Shown here: positions 1 to 8,140 of the stretch, piece by piece
Numbering within the stretch: position 1 is the first letter of the stretch
Layout of the letters: the number at the start of each line of letters is the position of its first letter
Origin: CAZUTO01 sp964623085
GTDB lineage: Bacteria > Pseudomonadota > Gammaproteobacteria > Pseudomonadales > GM7GCV1
Direction: 5' to 3'
Assembly: GCA_964623085.1 (NCBI GenBank)
Contig: CAZUTO010000029.1
Location: forward strand, 1 to 23,216
DNA length: 23,216 nucleotides
The notes under the pieces: model-generated
Databases searched by the model: none
The model's input: only the letters and a program-made list of their open reading frames with translations
Told to the model about the DNA's origin: nothing
Made by a program: the position numbers and the translations under genes

Positions 1-33
1 TAAGCTTTCGTGAGCCCCGTACTTTTTTCGCAG

Positions 34-2765
34 CTAGTTTGACATGTCACAATATCTACAGATTTCTATGATTTCTTCTATATCAAGTACGCGCTTGTCC
101 AGATAAATATTGCTGATCTCACCTTTTAAAAAGTGAGCGCCTATCCAGGAGCCAACCAATAATTCTCGTCCCGAATTATCTAATGAGATGTCTTGCATTT
201 GCAGAGCGCTTTCGCTGCCAACAAATTCACCGTCAAGATAAAAAATAGCATCGCTATTTCTATCCAGTGTGACAGCCACATCATGCCAACTGCCATCATT
301 TAGATTCAAATTGCTGTATGAATTTAAATGTACTCGTGTATTGCCGTCACCAAGAAAAAGCCTAAGTTGGCCAGAGTTAACCTGATAGCTGAACTTATAA
401 CCAGCATCTGTGGGAGTAGCGGCACCCTTGGTAACGATTCCTGCAAAGCCTGTTTGGGACTCATCAATCTTTATAGACGCAGCAATCGTCAAATCAGAAG
501 TGCCGATTTCAGTGCTTTCATTGACGGCTACAGACAAAAAGTCCCCGCTTCCGTCAAGTGTATAGTTAGGGGAAGACCAAGCTATATCTCCGTGCGTAGC
601 AGCATCATTGCCGAACAAAGACAAATCTTCATATGGCTCAGAGATATCCATTTTTGTGCCAATTTGGAAAACATTTTTAGAAAGTCTTTCAACAATTGCC
701 GAAGATAAGGCTGATTTATACGCTCGAACGCTATCGATTTGACCGTCAAGCTTATGCGCGCCAATCCAGGAGCCTACCAACAAGTCTCTTGATTCGCTGA
801 TAATGTCATCGCCCTTATAGGGGCTTGCCAGTTCACTCCCAACATTTTCACCGTCCACATAAAAGTCGGCTTCGCCATCGCGGTTTACTGATACCGCCAA
901 CGTATGCCATTCCCCATCATTTAAACCTAAACCTGCGTTTGAGTTTAGATACAACCGATCTATACCATTCCCTAGCCATAGTCTCAGTTGGCCGCTATTA
1001 GTGTGATAGCTGAATTTATAACCTGTATCTGTAGGTGAGGCAGCACCTTTTGTAACGATCCCTGCAAAACCAGTTTGTGAAGGGCTAATTTTTACCCTAG
1101 CAAAAATGGTTAAATCAATTTGGTTCATTTCAATACTGTTATCCGTAGGGACGCTTAAGTAACCCGAATTGTTTTCCAGGTTTAAGAGGTTATTTGTGAT
1201 TTCCGCGCCATCTACTAATGCCCCATGATTAGAGAAAGCACTGTCATCTTGAGTGTCACCATTAAACTTAAGATCTAAAACAAGAGCATCTTCGATATCT
1301 TTGCCTAATAGGTAAAANNNNNNNNNNNNNNNNNNNNNNNNNNNNNNNNNNNNNNNNNNNNNNNNNNNNNNNNNNNNNNNNNNNNNNNNNNNNNNNNNNN
1401 NNNNNNNNNNNNNNNNNGCAAAACACAGTCTCGCCAGTGCCCCATAGCGCGAGCGCCTTTGGCAATGGAAGTAAATAGATTTGCTTTCATTCTCTCGCCA
1501 ATACCGAAATTAATTTGGGCGAACGAAACAGGAGCTATTTGACCACTAATGTTTTCTTGAACAACAAGACTATGAGCTCCTGGATCACTGCCTCTTATGA
1601 GAGGGTCATTTTCGATGTATGTTTGAAAGGTATAGCTACCTGTTACATCAACAATTTCAGCTATTTGATTTCTATATCTTCTGGTCAGGCCAAATTGGCC
1701 CTGTAGTGCATATATTGGATGCGTTTCTCCATATTCGTCTTTAACAATGTTTGATACTGCTAAGGGTACGTCCCATTCATCATAGTGTTCGTTATCCCAG
1801 TAGTAAGTAAAAACATTTTTCATTATGTCAGGGTCTATGTTCTGCTGCACAGGGTCAGCCAGTTCATCAAGCCTCTCTCGTAACAACGCCAGATCATTAT
1901 AGGTATTGAGTGTGTCGCCGATAAATTGAGTTAATGAAAAGCCAGATTTTAACCCTGCATTTTTGGCTCTTTGTACCGACGAAGCAGTTGAAGATCGCAT
2001 ATTGCAGTTAAAGCCCGCATCCTTATAATCTGACCAGTCGGCACGGTTGTTATCAGCATAAATGCATAGTGGGAAGAATTGCTGCCATTCACCATTTTCG
2101 TCGATGATTTCAAAGTTTCCTAGTGAGTCTACTTTGACCATTGATCCGTCAAATGCCTTCTTAGGAGATGGAGGTGTATCAAACCCTATACCCTCACCCA
2201 AATAGACATGATCAATCCACACCTCTGGAGGATCGCTTTCTAGCCCTTTCGCCACCTGATGGTAGCTAATATTAATTTCAACAAAATTTTGCCCATCTAG
2301 TGGCACAAAAAAATGGCTAGATTCTTCCCATATATTTAAAGCGGAGTTACTAAACCTCATACCTCGTTCAGATTCTAAAACTTCGCTACTTGTTGCTGTT
2401 TCAAAATATCGAACGTTAGATATAACTATTGGGCTTGGCCAAACATTTGACTTCATAAAGTAGGAGAGCGTATAAGTTTTTCCAGGCGTTACTGGAATTT
2501 TTTGTTTTGATCTTATGCGGCTTCGGACATCGGGAGGATGTGTTAACTTAATCGAGCCCGTACCCAGGTTATTGTAATTATCTGTCTTATCTAGTTCGAC
2601 AGGGGTTCCAAGCGTATCCCAATCATATTCCCAACTTTGATCGAAATCTGGATTAATAACCAAATTTGGTGATTGCCTTTGGATATGGGGTTGTGTCTGG
2701 CTAATAGCTGATGAGGAAAAAACTAATAGACTAACAATGAGGCACAAAAAGGTAAATTTTCGCAA
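34..2765 (-). CDS. Secreted multidomain glycan-associated protein: CBM-like, barrel-like, two LamG-like domains (interrupted by assembly gap)
   Basis: The N-terminal part (1418-2765, 449 residues) starts with a Sec signal peptide (about residues 1-22). A CBM4/9-like beta-sandwich follows (about 35-190), then a barrel-like region from about 228 with the motif YYWDNEHYDEW, where E326 is a candidate catalytic acid. The C-terminal part (34-1317, 427 residues) is open right up to the gap and carries two similar LamG/concanavalin-like domains. I join the parts because both sides are open into the Ns, and the left side begins in a linker just before the first LamG strand. The start is TTG at 2763-2765; no in-frame ATG lies near it, and GGGAG sits 9 nt upstream. 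With 100 Ns the frames do not match, but 100 N is a placeholder length. Likely role: periplasmic or extracellular glycan binding or hydrolysis. The family of the barrel domain is not recognised. Confidence 0.75.
85..1280 (-). repeat. Two tandem LamG-like domain copies within the gene
   Basis: Copy 1 spans roughly 700-1280 and copy 2 roughly 85-650. Both encode a SQTGFAGIVTKGAA block followed by PTD.GYKFSY, NSGQLRL.LG, and later LLVGSWIGAH. The DNA is also similar: compare 421-460 with about 1040-1082. The remaining positions have diverged, so this is an older internal duplication and not a recent copy. Boundaries are approximate. Confidence 0.85.
1318..1417. other. Assembly gap of 100 Ns, size unknown
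   Basis: There are exactly 100 N characters, the usual placeholder for a scaffold gap of unknown size. The flanking coding pieces are in different frames. If they are one gene, the missing length plus the single leftover base at 1418 must be a multiple of 3, so the true gap is 2 mod 3 (100 is 1 mod 3). The neighbouring LamG duplication makes a repeat-driven assembly break plausible. Confidence 0.95.
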
Positions 2766-2995
2766 CGTGACGTTCTCCCGCAGATTTCAGAAACCTTGTA
2801 CATACGCAAGAGAGGATAACCGATTTAAATATCCCTTTTCCCTGTATTGAGGTATCCATGTAGTTTTAGTTGAAAAATCAATATAACAGTGTTGTTGTTT
2901 TGGTAGTTAAAACAAAATTTTTTTGAGATTCAATTTTTCTAAAAAAAGGACGGAGGGATTAAAGAGTAACCACGGACGAAGTTGTATAAAGAAAT

Positions 2996-3400
2996 TGGTG
3001 GAGCCGGGGGGATTTGAACCCCCGTCCGTCGATCCGCCACTGCAGGCGCTACATGCTTAGCACCGTCTATTCATTTAACTGCAATCAGCCCAACGGTCAG
3101 GACGATATTAGCGAGTTCAGCTAAGTGTTTAACAGCTCCGCGCCGAACGGACTTTGCTGCGATCTTGTGAGCTATGACACCCGAAGCGAAGCTTTTACCC
3201 TAGGCTAGGCCCAGACCGTTTACCTCTCCAGACGCACAAGCACGGCTCTGGTCGGATGACACTAGGACTGTTTCTTAGGCAGCTAGTGCGTAGTTGTCGT
3301 CGTTGGCAACTATAAAGTTGTGACTTTAATTTACGAGATTGGTCACCATCTCGGCATGCTCCTGAAGCTTTTAGAACTACGTCGAATCCTAATCGGCCCC
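2996..3400 (-). ncRNA. ssrA: tmRNA (transfer-messenger RNA)
   Basis: tmRNA rescues stalled ribosomes together with SmpB and tags the nascent peptide for proteolysis. Read on minus, the RNA begins GGGGCCG at 3400 and ends CGGCTCC-A-CCA at 2996. These ends form a 7-bp acceptor stem with one G-U pair, and the CCA is encoded. A T-arm with GTTCAAATCC precedes the 3' end. The tag frame at 3275-3307 reads ANDDNYALAA followed by TAA, starting at a GCC resume codon. This is a standard one-piece tmRNA of about 405 nt. A run of seven T lies about 50 nt past the 3' end, but I see no strong terminator hairpin before it. Confidence 0.97.
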
Positions 3401-3548
3401 AATGCGAACTACTTACTTTAAGGTAGACGCTTGGATACAGATAAATCTGCAATCCATGGAAGCGATTCTACGCGTGTTAGAGCAGGTTTTCAGAAATTAT
3501 TTCTTTAGTCTGAAGAGTTTTGAGATAGGTGTCCGTTTTTATGCAAGC

Positions 3549-3566
3549 GTCCATCTATAGATGGAC
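3549..3566. repeat. Perfect 18-bp palindrome
   Basis: GTCCATCTATAGATGGAC is fully self-complementary (9-bp arms, no spacer). It lies about 150 bp upstream of the tmRNA 5' end and about 190 bp upstream of the APH-like gene. Without a loop it looks more like a dimeric protein-binding site than an RNA hairpin. It does not match the LexA consensus CTG-N10-CAG. Confidence 0.5.
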
Positions 3567-3630
3567 TTGACTATGGCGAAGCCGTCTTTTTGAAAGGCCT
3601 TAGTTGGCCTGAGTTTGTCGAGAATAAAGG

Positions 3631-3645
3631 AATAAGACTCTTATT
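3631..3645. repeat. 15-bp palindrome AATAAGA-C-TCTTATT
   Basis: Two 7-bp arms around a single central C, about 110 bp upstream of the APH-like start. It is AT-rich and could be an operator or chance. Confidence 0.35.
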
Positions 3646-3754
3646 TTGACCGCTAGACCAATTTTAGTTAACAGAACCCTTTAGATATTCGCCAAAATAT
3701 AATACTGTCATGAGCTTGTAACGTTGGTTTTTCTTCCGCAGGCAGCTTTTACTA

Positions 3755-4684
3755 ATGGCAGTTTCTTTTGCACTGAAAGATGGTTTTCTCTCCTCTATTG
3801 ATTCCGAATTAGAGCATTCGTTGGAAAGTGTTCCCAATTGGAGCATTGATTCAAGCTTGCTCAAGCCAGGAAAACCTGTCGCTGACGATACCACCAAGTT
3901 GTTAGTGCGAGATGGTTCAGGTGTGCCGTATGCCGTTCTTGTTTTTTCTGATGAAACCCGTGGGAATCTTCCGGTCAGGGGTGCGGCGATGTCTGAGAAG
4001 ATTCGCTCAGCTTCATATGGAAGTGTTGCTAGCTCTATACTTTCACCTCTTTCATACGGGAATATTAGGGGGGTAAGCTATGCTCTTTGGCCATACAGAC
4101 GTCCATTAACCGATTTGCCACTATTGCGAAATTTCCAGCGATTCGTTATTTCCCGAAAAGCGTTTACTTGGTTGTTGCAGCTCACAAATCAGACTAAATC
4201 TATAGTAAGCCCAGCGTTAGTAGAGCAAAGATTTATTGATCCAATGCGTCGCTTGGCTGCGGATCGAAGTGTGAGCGAAAAGGTGAGAGCAGATTTGTTG
4301 TTCTATGCGTCTAGGGCAGAAGAGGGAAGCTGGCGGCCGATGCATGTGGCTGAGCACGGCGATCTTTGGTTGGGCAATATGCTTGTTTGTAGAGAAAGCG
4401 ACTACAGTATCGCGGTGATTGATTGGGCCGGGGCGAAACTTGAGGGTCATGCAATGTATGACTTGTCACGATTATCACGCAGCCTTAACGTTTCGACAGG
4501 CTTTTACAGGAGTCAAGTTAGACTTCATTGTGCTGAGTTAAACTGCGAGTTTGGCGATTCGCTTGGATACCTTCTTTCGTCGTTGGCGAGACTGTCCGAA
4601 AATCTAGAACATTTTCCGCATTCAAGATTCATTCAGCTTTTGGAATCTACGCACAGATTTCATTGTGAGAGCCTTGGCAGATAA
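3755..4684 (+). CDS. APH/choline-kinase-type phosphotransferase family protein
   Basis: A 309-residue cytoplasmic protein with the C-lobe signature of the aminoglycoside/choline kinase fold. The catalytic loop is HGDLWLGN (H201, D203, N208; HGDLHxxN is usual, and Trp replaces the second His). Then comes VIDWAGA with the metal-binding D223, followed by YDLSRL. The N-lobe is only loosely recognisable. It probably phosphorylates a small alcohol or sugar; nothing in the sequence points to antibiotic resistance, and the substrate is unknown. It sits alone on plus between ssrA and smpB, which are both on minus, and ends 82 bp before the convergent nrtS-like gene. The ATG at 3755 has no clear Shine-Dalgarno sequence, so the start is moderately uncertain. 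Confidence 0.8.
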   Translation: MAVSFALKDGFLSSIDSELEHSLESVPNWSIDSSLLKPGKPVADDTTKLLVRDGSGVPYAVLVFSDETRGNLPVRGAAMSEKIRSASYGSVASSILSPLSYGNIRGVSYALWPYRRPLTDLPLLRNFQRFVISRKAFTWLLQLTNQTKSIVSPALVEQRFIDPMRRLAADRSVSEKVRADLLFYASRAEEGSWRPMHVAEHGDLWLGNMLVCRESDYSIAVIDWAGAKLEGHAMYDLSRLSRSLNVSTGFYRSQVRLHCAELNCEFGDSLGYLLSSLARLSENLEHFPHSRFIQLLESTHRFHCESLGR

Positions 4685-4706
4685 GCTTCACTAAGTTTTG
4701 CATGCA

Positions 4707-4749
4707 GGCAGTAGGGCGCCACGTGTTTTTTTGGTGTCAGCTTACTGCC
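4707..4749. terminator. Inverted repeat between convergent genes, possible bidirectional terminator
   Basis: GGCAGTA (4707-4713) and TACTGCC (4743-4749) form a 7-bp stem around a 29-nt loop. The loop contains a T run. The repeat lies in the 81-bp space between the convergent APH-like and nrtS-like genes. Neither side has a clean U-tract right after the stem, so terminator function is an inference from position. Confidence 0.3.
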
Positions 4750-4765
4750 GATTTGTTTGAAGATT

Positions 4766-4999
4766 TTAAGGCGTGCCGCAGTTTTTAATTGCGCTGACAC
4801 TACTGACAGTAGAGACAGCGTATGGGACCAAATACGAGAATCCAAGTTTTATCCAATCGCTTGACAGCATGTCGCCAGATATGATTCTGTCGCCGTAATT
4901 GATGATGGCGAGTATAGAGCCAACGATAATAGCGATTTTTATCGCATTTATGGTAACTTGCTTTGCGGTGGCTAGTTGCCAGAAGTTTTGATTATCCAT
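4766..4999 (-). CDS. nrtS: NrtS-like small membrane protein (putative nitrate/nitrite transporter)
   Basis: A 77-residue protein with two hydrophobic segments (about residues 19-36 and 52-66). The pattern AIKIAIIVGSILAIINYGD followed by FSYLVPYAVSTVSSVSA resembles the NrtS family, small two-helix proteins tied to nitrate/nitrite transport in cyanobacteria and also found in proteobacteria. The ATG at 4997-4999 overlaps the smpB stop codon (4992-4994) in ATGGATAA, suggesting translational coupling. A longer in-frame start at 5083 exists, but it would lie inside smpB and add 28 residues not typical of the family. No nitrate-assimilation gene is nearby, so the substrate is inferred only from family resemblance. 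Confidence 0.75.
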   Translation of the reverse strand: MDNQNFWQLATAKQVTINAIKIAIIVGSILAIINYGDRIISGDMLSSDWIKLGFSYLVPYAVSTVSSVSAIKNCGTP

Positions 5000-5465
5000 T
5001 GCGCATAATTCGCTGTTTTTGGCGGTCCCAATCGCGTTGCTTTTGTGTGTCTCGCTTATCGTGATCCTGCTTTCCTTTGCCAAGCGCGATTTCTACTTTG
5101 ACCATGTGTTGCTTCCAATACATTGCGGTGCAAATGACAGTATAGCCTTTTTGCTCTGCAGCGCCCTTTAGTTTGTTGATCTCTCTTTTATGCAGCAGCA
5201 GTTTTTTTTGTCGACGTGGCTCGGTAACGTGATGGGTGCTGACGGTACTAACGGGAGATATTTCTGCATTCAGTAGCCAAGCCTCACCATTTTTGAAAAA
5301 AACGTGAGTGTCGGTAAGTTGTGCTTTGCCAGCCCGAATGCTCTTTACTTCCCATCCTAGCAGCGCGATACCCGCTTCCACTTTGTCGCTAAGAAAGTAA
5401 TCGTGTCGCGCGCGTTTATTCTGTGCAATGTTGTTACTGGGCTTTGCAGGCTTTTTTCTTGACAT
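4992..5465 (-). CDS. smpB: SsrA-binding protein SmpB
   Basis: SmpB binds tmRNA and delivers it to stalled ribosomes. The 157-residue product has the family's usual length. It has the N-terminal ARHDYFLSDKVEAGIALLGWEVKSIR block of the OB-fold, then NAEISPVSTVSTHH, EPRRQKKLLLHK and Y-TVICTAMYWK. It ends in the basic tail KGKQDHDKRDTQKQRDWDRQ that enters the empty mRNA channel. It is on the same strand as ssrA, about 1.6 kb upstream in the direction of transcription, with a kinase-fold gene on the other strand between them. The start at ATG 5463-5465 fits family length, although the Shine-Dalgarno is weak. Confidence 0.97.
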   Translation of the reverse strand: MSRKKPAKPSNNIAQNKRARHDYFLSDKVEAGIALLGWEVKSIRAGKAQLTDTHVFFKNGEAWLLNAEISPVSTVSTHHVTEPRRQKKLLLHKREINKLKGAAEQKGYTVICTAMYWKQHMVKVEIALGKGKQDHDKRDTQKQRDWDRQKQRIMRNG

Positions 5466-5496
5466 GAAATGGGTAGTTGATTCCTAGCCTTTGCAT

Positions 5497-5528
5497 AGTA
5501 TAGAACCTTTTGTTTTGGTTACAGTCAA
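5497..5528 (-). promoter_or_regulatory. Possible sigma70-type promoter of smpB-nrtS
   Basis: On minus, TTGACT (5523-5528) precedes TATACT (5497-5502) about 32 bp before the smpB start. The hexamers are good but the 20-bp spacer is longer than the optimal 17, so the call is tentative. Confidence 0.3.
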
Positions 5529-5610
5529 AACTAAACGAGAGGTTTTGCGTCTACGGCGTCTTTGCGTTAATCTTGCGCGCCGTTTGAGTGCCTGCCAGTG
5601 TTTGTAATTC

Positions 5611-7026
5611 ATGAGAATTAATAGCGTTAAAAACATGAAAAAATCGTTTCGCATTCTGAAGTTTTTTAGCCCGCTATTGCTACTGAGTTTAGTGGCTTGC
5701 AGTGGTGGTGGCGGAGGTGGCGGAGGTATTGCAATTACTCCGGAAGTTGATGATCAAGGCCCTCCTCCAGTTGCACCGGTTTTTGCCTCGATTGTTCCCG
5801 GGGATGGACAGGTTCAACTAAGTTGGACGCATCAGGATTTTCCCGAAGAAGATGTCACAGACGGGGCGCCTATACTGACGTTTAATTTGTACTATGCGAA
5901 CGCGACAGCGAACGATATTACTATCGATAGTTTGCTCGCTACCCTGACAGAAGTTGAAGACATCATGGCAATAGATGGTTTTCAAGTGGTGGAGAATATT
6001 GCGGATTTGAATTTCACCGTAGATGGATTGGAAAACCTGTCTCTGTTTTTCTTTATCGTTACGGCGGTGAATGAGGAAGGCGAAGGCGCAGCGTCACAAA
6101 TCGAGGCAACCGCAATGCCCCGAGCCACTGTCGTGCTCAGTCAGCCATTAGATGATACAGGCACGACACTTTGCGCAGACTTTGCCTTCGGTATTGATAC
6201 ACAGGATTTAAATGAAGATGGTTTTCTCTCGACCGCCGACCTAGATGTCGACGGTGATGGCGATATCTTTGAGCATGACAACAGCATTGTTTGTGGAGAA
6301 GTAGATGACGACGCTGATCCGATTCCGGCACTCGCGCAGCAAGATGCAAGTCAAGGTTTAGATGCGGTGGCCGTTGATGAAGTTGATGGCATTGCCGGCT
6401 TTAGCTTTACCAAGCTTGATGAGGTGGGGTCACCACTTGAGGCGACTGCGGCGGAGTGGTCCTGTGTTCTGGATAATAATACGGGTTTAACTTGGGAGAC
6501 CAAGTCAGATGATCCAGATAGTCTCCACTTTTTCGAAGATAGGTTTAGCTGGTTTGATGCAGATAATACCCAAAATGGTGAGGAGCCGGGTTTTGAAGTG
6601 CCGAGCACTGCTGCTGCAAACGATGATGAAGGTGATGATATCTGTTTCGGATTCACGGATGGCGATGCGACCACATTTTGCAATACGAGCGCCTTTATAA
6701 ACAGAGTAAATGACGCGGCTTTGTGCGGTTTCACTGACTGGCGGTTACCGGATCTGATCGAATTGCGTTCGTTAGTAAATTACGGACTCGATAACGATGA
6801 CCAAGACAATCTTCTTCCCTCTGTGGATCTCAGCTTCTTTCCTAATACAGCGATCGATGGTGGGATTCCAGAAACGAATGTTGATGGCGGCGTCCTTTAT
6901 TGGTCGAGCCAAACGACGGTAAGGTCTCCCGCGTCTGCGTGGGCAATGTTTTATGGTTTTGGCGGCGCACCGTTCATGAGCAAAGGCACGCCTAATGTTG
7001 TTCGCCTTGTTCGCAGTGGGCCTTGA
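5611..7026 (+). CDS. Lipoprotein with FN3-like, EF-hand/dockerin-like loops and DUF1566 (Lcl C-terminal) domain
   Basis: The 471-residue product has a type II signal peptide with lipobox LVAC (C30), followed by Ser and an eight-Gly linker, so an outer-membrane lipoprotein is likely. Residues about 55-170 look like a fibronectin type III domain. Two Ca-binding-like loops follow, D199-LNEDGFLSTA-D210 and D212-VDGDGDIFEH-D223, flanked by C188 and C228. The C-terminal part (about 283-470) has the DUF1566/Lcl pattern: TGLTWE, DWRLPDLIELRSLV, YWSS and SAWAM. The protein is strongly acidic. Met9 (ATG at 5635) gives a more typical signal peptide than Met1, and neither has a clear Shine-Dalgarno. It is likely a surface adhesin or binding protein; the ligand is unknown. 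Confidence 0.8.
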   Translation: MRINSVKNMKKSFRILKFFSPLLLLSLVACSGGGGGGGGIAITPEVDDQGPPPVAPVFASIVPGDGQVQLSWTHQDFPEEDVTDGAPILTFNLYYANATANDITIDSLLATLTEVEDIMAIDGFQVVENIADLNFTVDGLENLSLFFFIVTAVNEEGEGAASQIEATAMPRATVVLSQPLDDTGTTLCADFAFGIDTQDLNEDGFLSTADLDVDGDGDIFEHDNSIVCGEVDDDADPIPALAQQDASQGLDAVAVDEVDGIAGFSFTKLDEVGSPLEATAAEWSCVLDNNTGLTWETKSDDPDSLHFFEDRFSWFDADNTQNGEEPGFEVPSTAAANDDEGDDICFGFTDGDATTFCNTSAFINRVNDAALCGFTDWRLPDLIELRSLVNYGLDNDDQDNLLPSVDLSFFPNTAIDGGIPETNVDGGVLYWSSQTTVRSPASAWAMFYGFGGAPFMSKGTPNVVRLVRSGP

Positions 7027-7033
7027 GGAAGTA

Positions 7034-7633
7034 ATGAGTATGCGCGTTCGAGTATATAAAAACCTAGTCCAAGCTTTGCCTGTGTTGCTTTTTGCAACCT
7101 CGGCCTGGTCACAAACCTGCAATTTGCCTATTGAGCTATCGGCGCCCGATAGTCGATTTCAGCTTGATCCATCAGACAGCGGTGTAGTGACAGATATTCG
7201 CACTGGTTTGTCATGGCAGCGCTGCCCTGTGGGAAGGCAGATAGACGATGCGAATACCGATTTTTTCGCTGATGATAGTTGCCCCCTAGTTGATCAGAAC
7301 CCACTGGATAGCGTGGCAGATAACGAAGATGGTGACCCTGATAACGACGTTGCGCTGACATACAGCTGGTATGAAGCGTTGGATTTTGCTGAAAACACCG
7401 GCAACGCATGGCGTATGCCCAATTTAAAAGAGCTTGCTAGTCTTGTTGAGTATGCATGCGAAGAACCAGCTATCAATAGTAATGTTTTTCCTAATACTGC
7501 TCAGGGTCTCTACTGGTCAAGTACGCCTAATGCCGTAAATGATGCGTCTGCTTGGACAATAGACTTTGAAGATGGTGAGGATGGGCCTTTTGAGAAAAAT
7601 ATTAATGGGTTTGTTCTGCTGGTAAGCGACTAG
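7034..7633 (+). CDS. Exported DUF1566 (Lcl C-terminal domain) protein
   Basis: A 199-residue protein with a Sec signal peptide ending SAWS-Q (cleavage near residue 26). The DUF1566 pattern covers most of the rest: TGLSWQRC, an acidic insert, WRMPNLKELASLVEYAC, YWSS, SAWTIDF. It is a short paralogue of the gene just upstream, without FN3-like or EF-hand-like parts and without a lipobox. The start at 7034 is chosen because GAGG at 7025-7028 overlaps the stop codon of the upstream gene and sits at good spacing, indicating coupled translation. Cysteines at both ends of the domain may form disulfides in the periplasm or outside. Function unknown. Confidence 0.8.
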   Translation: MSMRVRVYKNLVQALPVLLFATSAWSQTCNLPIELSAPDSRFQLDPSDSGVVTDIRTGLSWQRCPVGRQIDDANTDFFADDSCPLVDQNPLDSVADNEDGDPDNDVALTYSWYEALDFAENTGNAWRMPNLKELASLVEYACEEPAINSNVFPNTAQGLYWSSTPNAVNDASAWTIDFEDGEDGPFEKNINGFVLLVSD

Positions 7634-8140
7634 TTGCGCCTTACGCTCTGTTAGCTGTTTTCTGGTTAAATTTGCTTTGAGAGTGCCCTTTCGCTGATCC
7701 TAAGCTTTTATGGCGTATAAATGGGTGGTTGTTAGGTATATGGTTCACAAGGTCTCTGTTGAATGGACTCTACTAAAATAAACCCTAAAGAATTATGTAT
7801 AGATTGTGTGGGGCGTCACACTTCTAGTCTGATGCAGAGTTATTGTAGGTGTAGCTGGGGCGTAGACTTCAATTAACGCTGTTTTTATACCCGTTATTTC
7901 TCGATAATGATGAGATGCAGACGAAAGGTATAGCGCCAAATGAGGTTCATATGGCCAGCTTTTTGAACCAGTTGTAGCGGTTTTTTTGGCCATGTTGTGG
8001 AATGGATCGTTTCATGCTCGATAAATCTAATTATATTGTTAACCAAGTAGCGTTTGCGCTCGGTCGATGTCTTTTTTGAGCGGATAAACTGGTATAGTGC
8101 AACTGCTCAAGATGGGCATATGCTTCTGAAGGAGGAAGAG
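7634..8140 (+). other. Long non-coding leader/intergenic region upstream of the exopolysaccharide operon
   Basis: About 500 bp without a supportable gene. It contains short open frames without Shine-Dalgarno sites (for example a 23-codon plus frame at 7710 and a 66-codon minus frame at 7793-7993), which I do not call. I recognise no riboswitch core. Its size suggests it carries regulatory sites for the operon. A putative -10 lies at 8093-8098. Confidence 0.5.
8093..8098 (+). promoter_or_regulatory. Possible -10 element of the exopolysaccharide operon
   Basis: TATAGT at 8093-8098 would place transcription start near 8105 and give a short leader before ATG 8141. The matching -35 position (TCTTTT, 17-bp spacer) is poor, so an activator would be needed if this promoter is real. 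Confidence 0.25.

Larger units (their letters stand above)
3401..3754. other. Intergenic region between ssrA and the APH-like gene, with palindromes
   Basis: This divergent region should hold the promoters of ssrA (leftward) and the APH-like gene (rightward). I see no confident -35/-10 pair. It does contain a perfect 18-bp palindrome (3549-3566), a 15-bp interrupted palindrome (3631-3645) and a small AGGCC/GGCCT hairpin near 3596-3611. No convincing small coding gene was found. Confidence 0.6.

Noticed and set aside
1268..1465. Short minus frame running through the N run
   Set aside because: It exists only because Ns are read as open; the flanking real frames are explained by the LamG gene.
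2996..3400. Genomic island inserted at the tmRNA 3' end
   Set aside because: tmRNA genes are common integration sites, but no integrase and no second copy of the 3' end is visible in the window.
3195..3452. 85-codon minus frame
   Set aside because: It lies almost wholly within tmRNA and its promoter; it is not a protein gene.
4660..4845. 61-codon minus frame between the convergent genes
   Set aside because: It overlaps the 3' ends of both neighbours, has no domain and no ribosome binding site.
5000..5083. Upstream extension of the NrtS-like gene
   Set aside because: It lies within the smpB coding region and adds 28 residues outside the family pattern; the internal ATG at 4999 fits better.
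6995..7033. Upstream ATG for the second DUF1566 gene
   Set aside because: It overlaps the end of the preceding gene and spoils the signal peptide; ATG 7034 has a good GAGG site.
7793..7993. 66-codon minus frame in the region before the EPS operon
   Set aside because: No Shine-Dalgarno, no recognisable domain and no signal peptide; the length is within chance for this region.
7634..8140. c-di-GMP riboswitch upstream of the EPS operon
   Set aside because: It would fit the biology, but I could not find the conserved GEMM core or paired stems.
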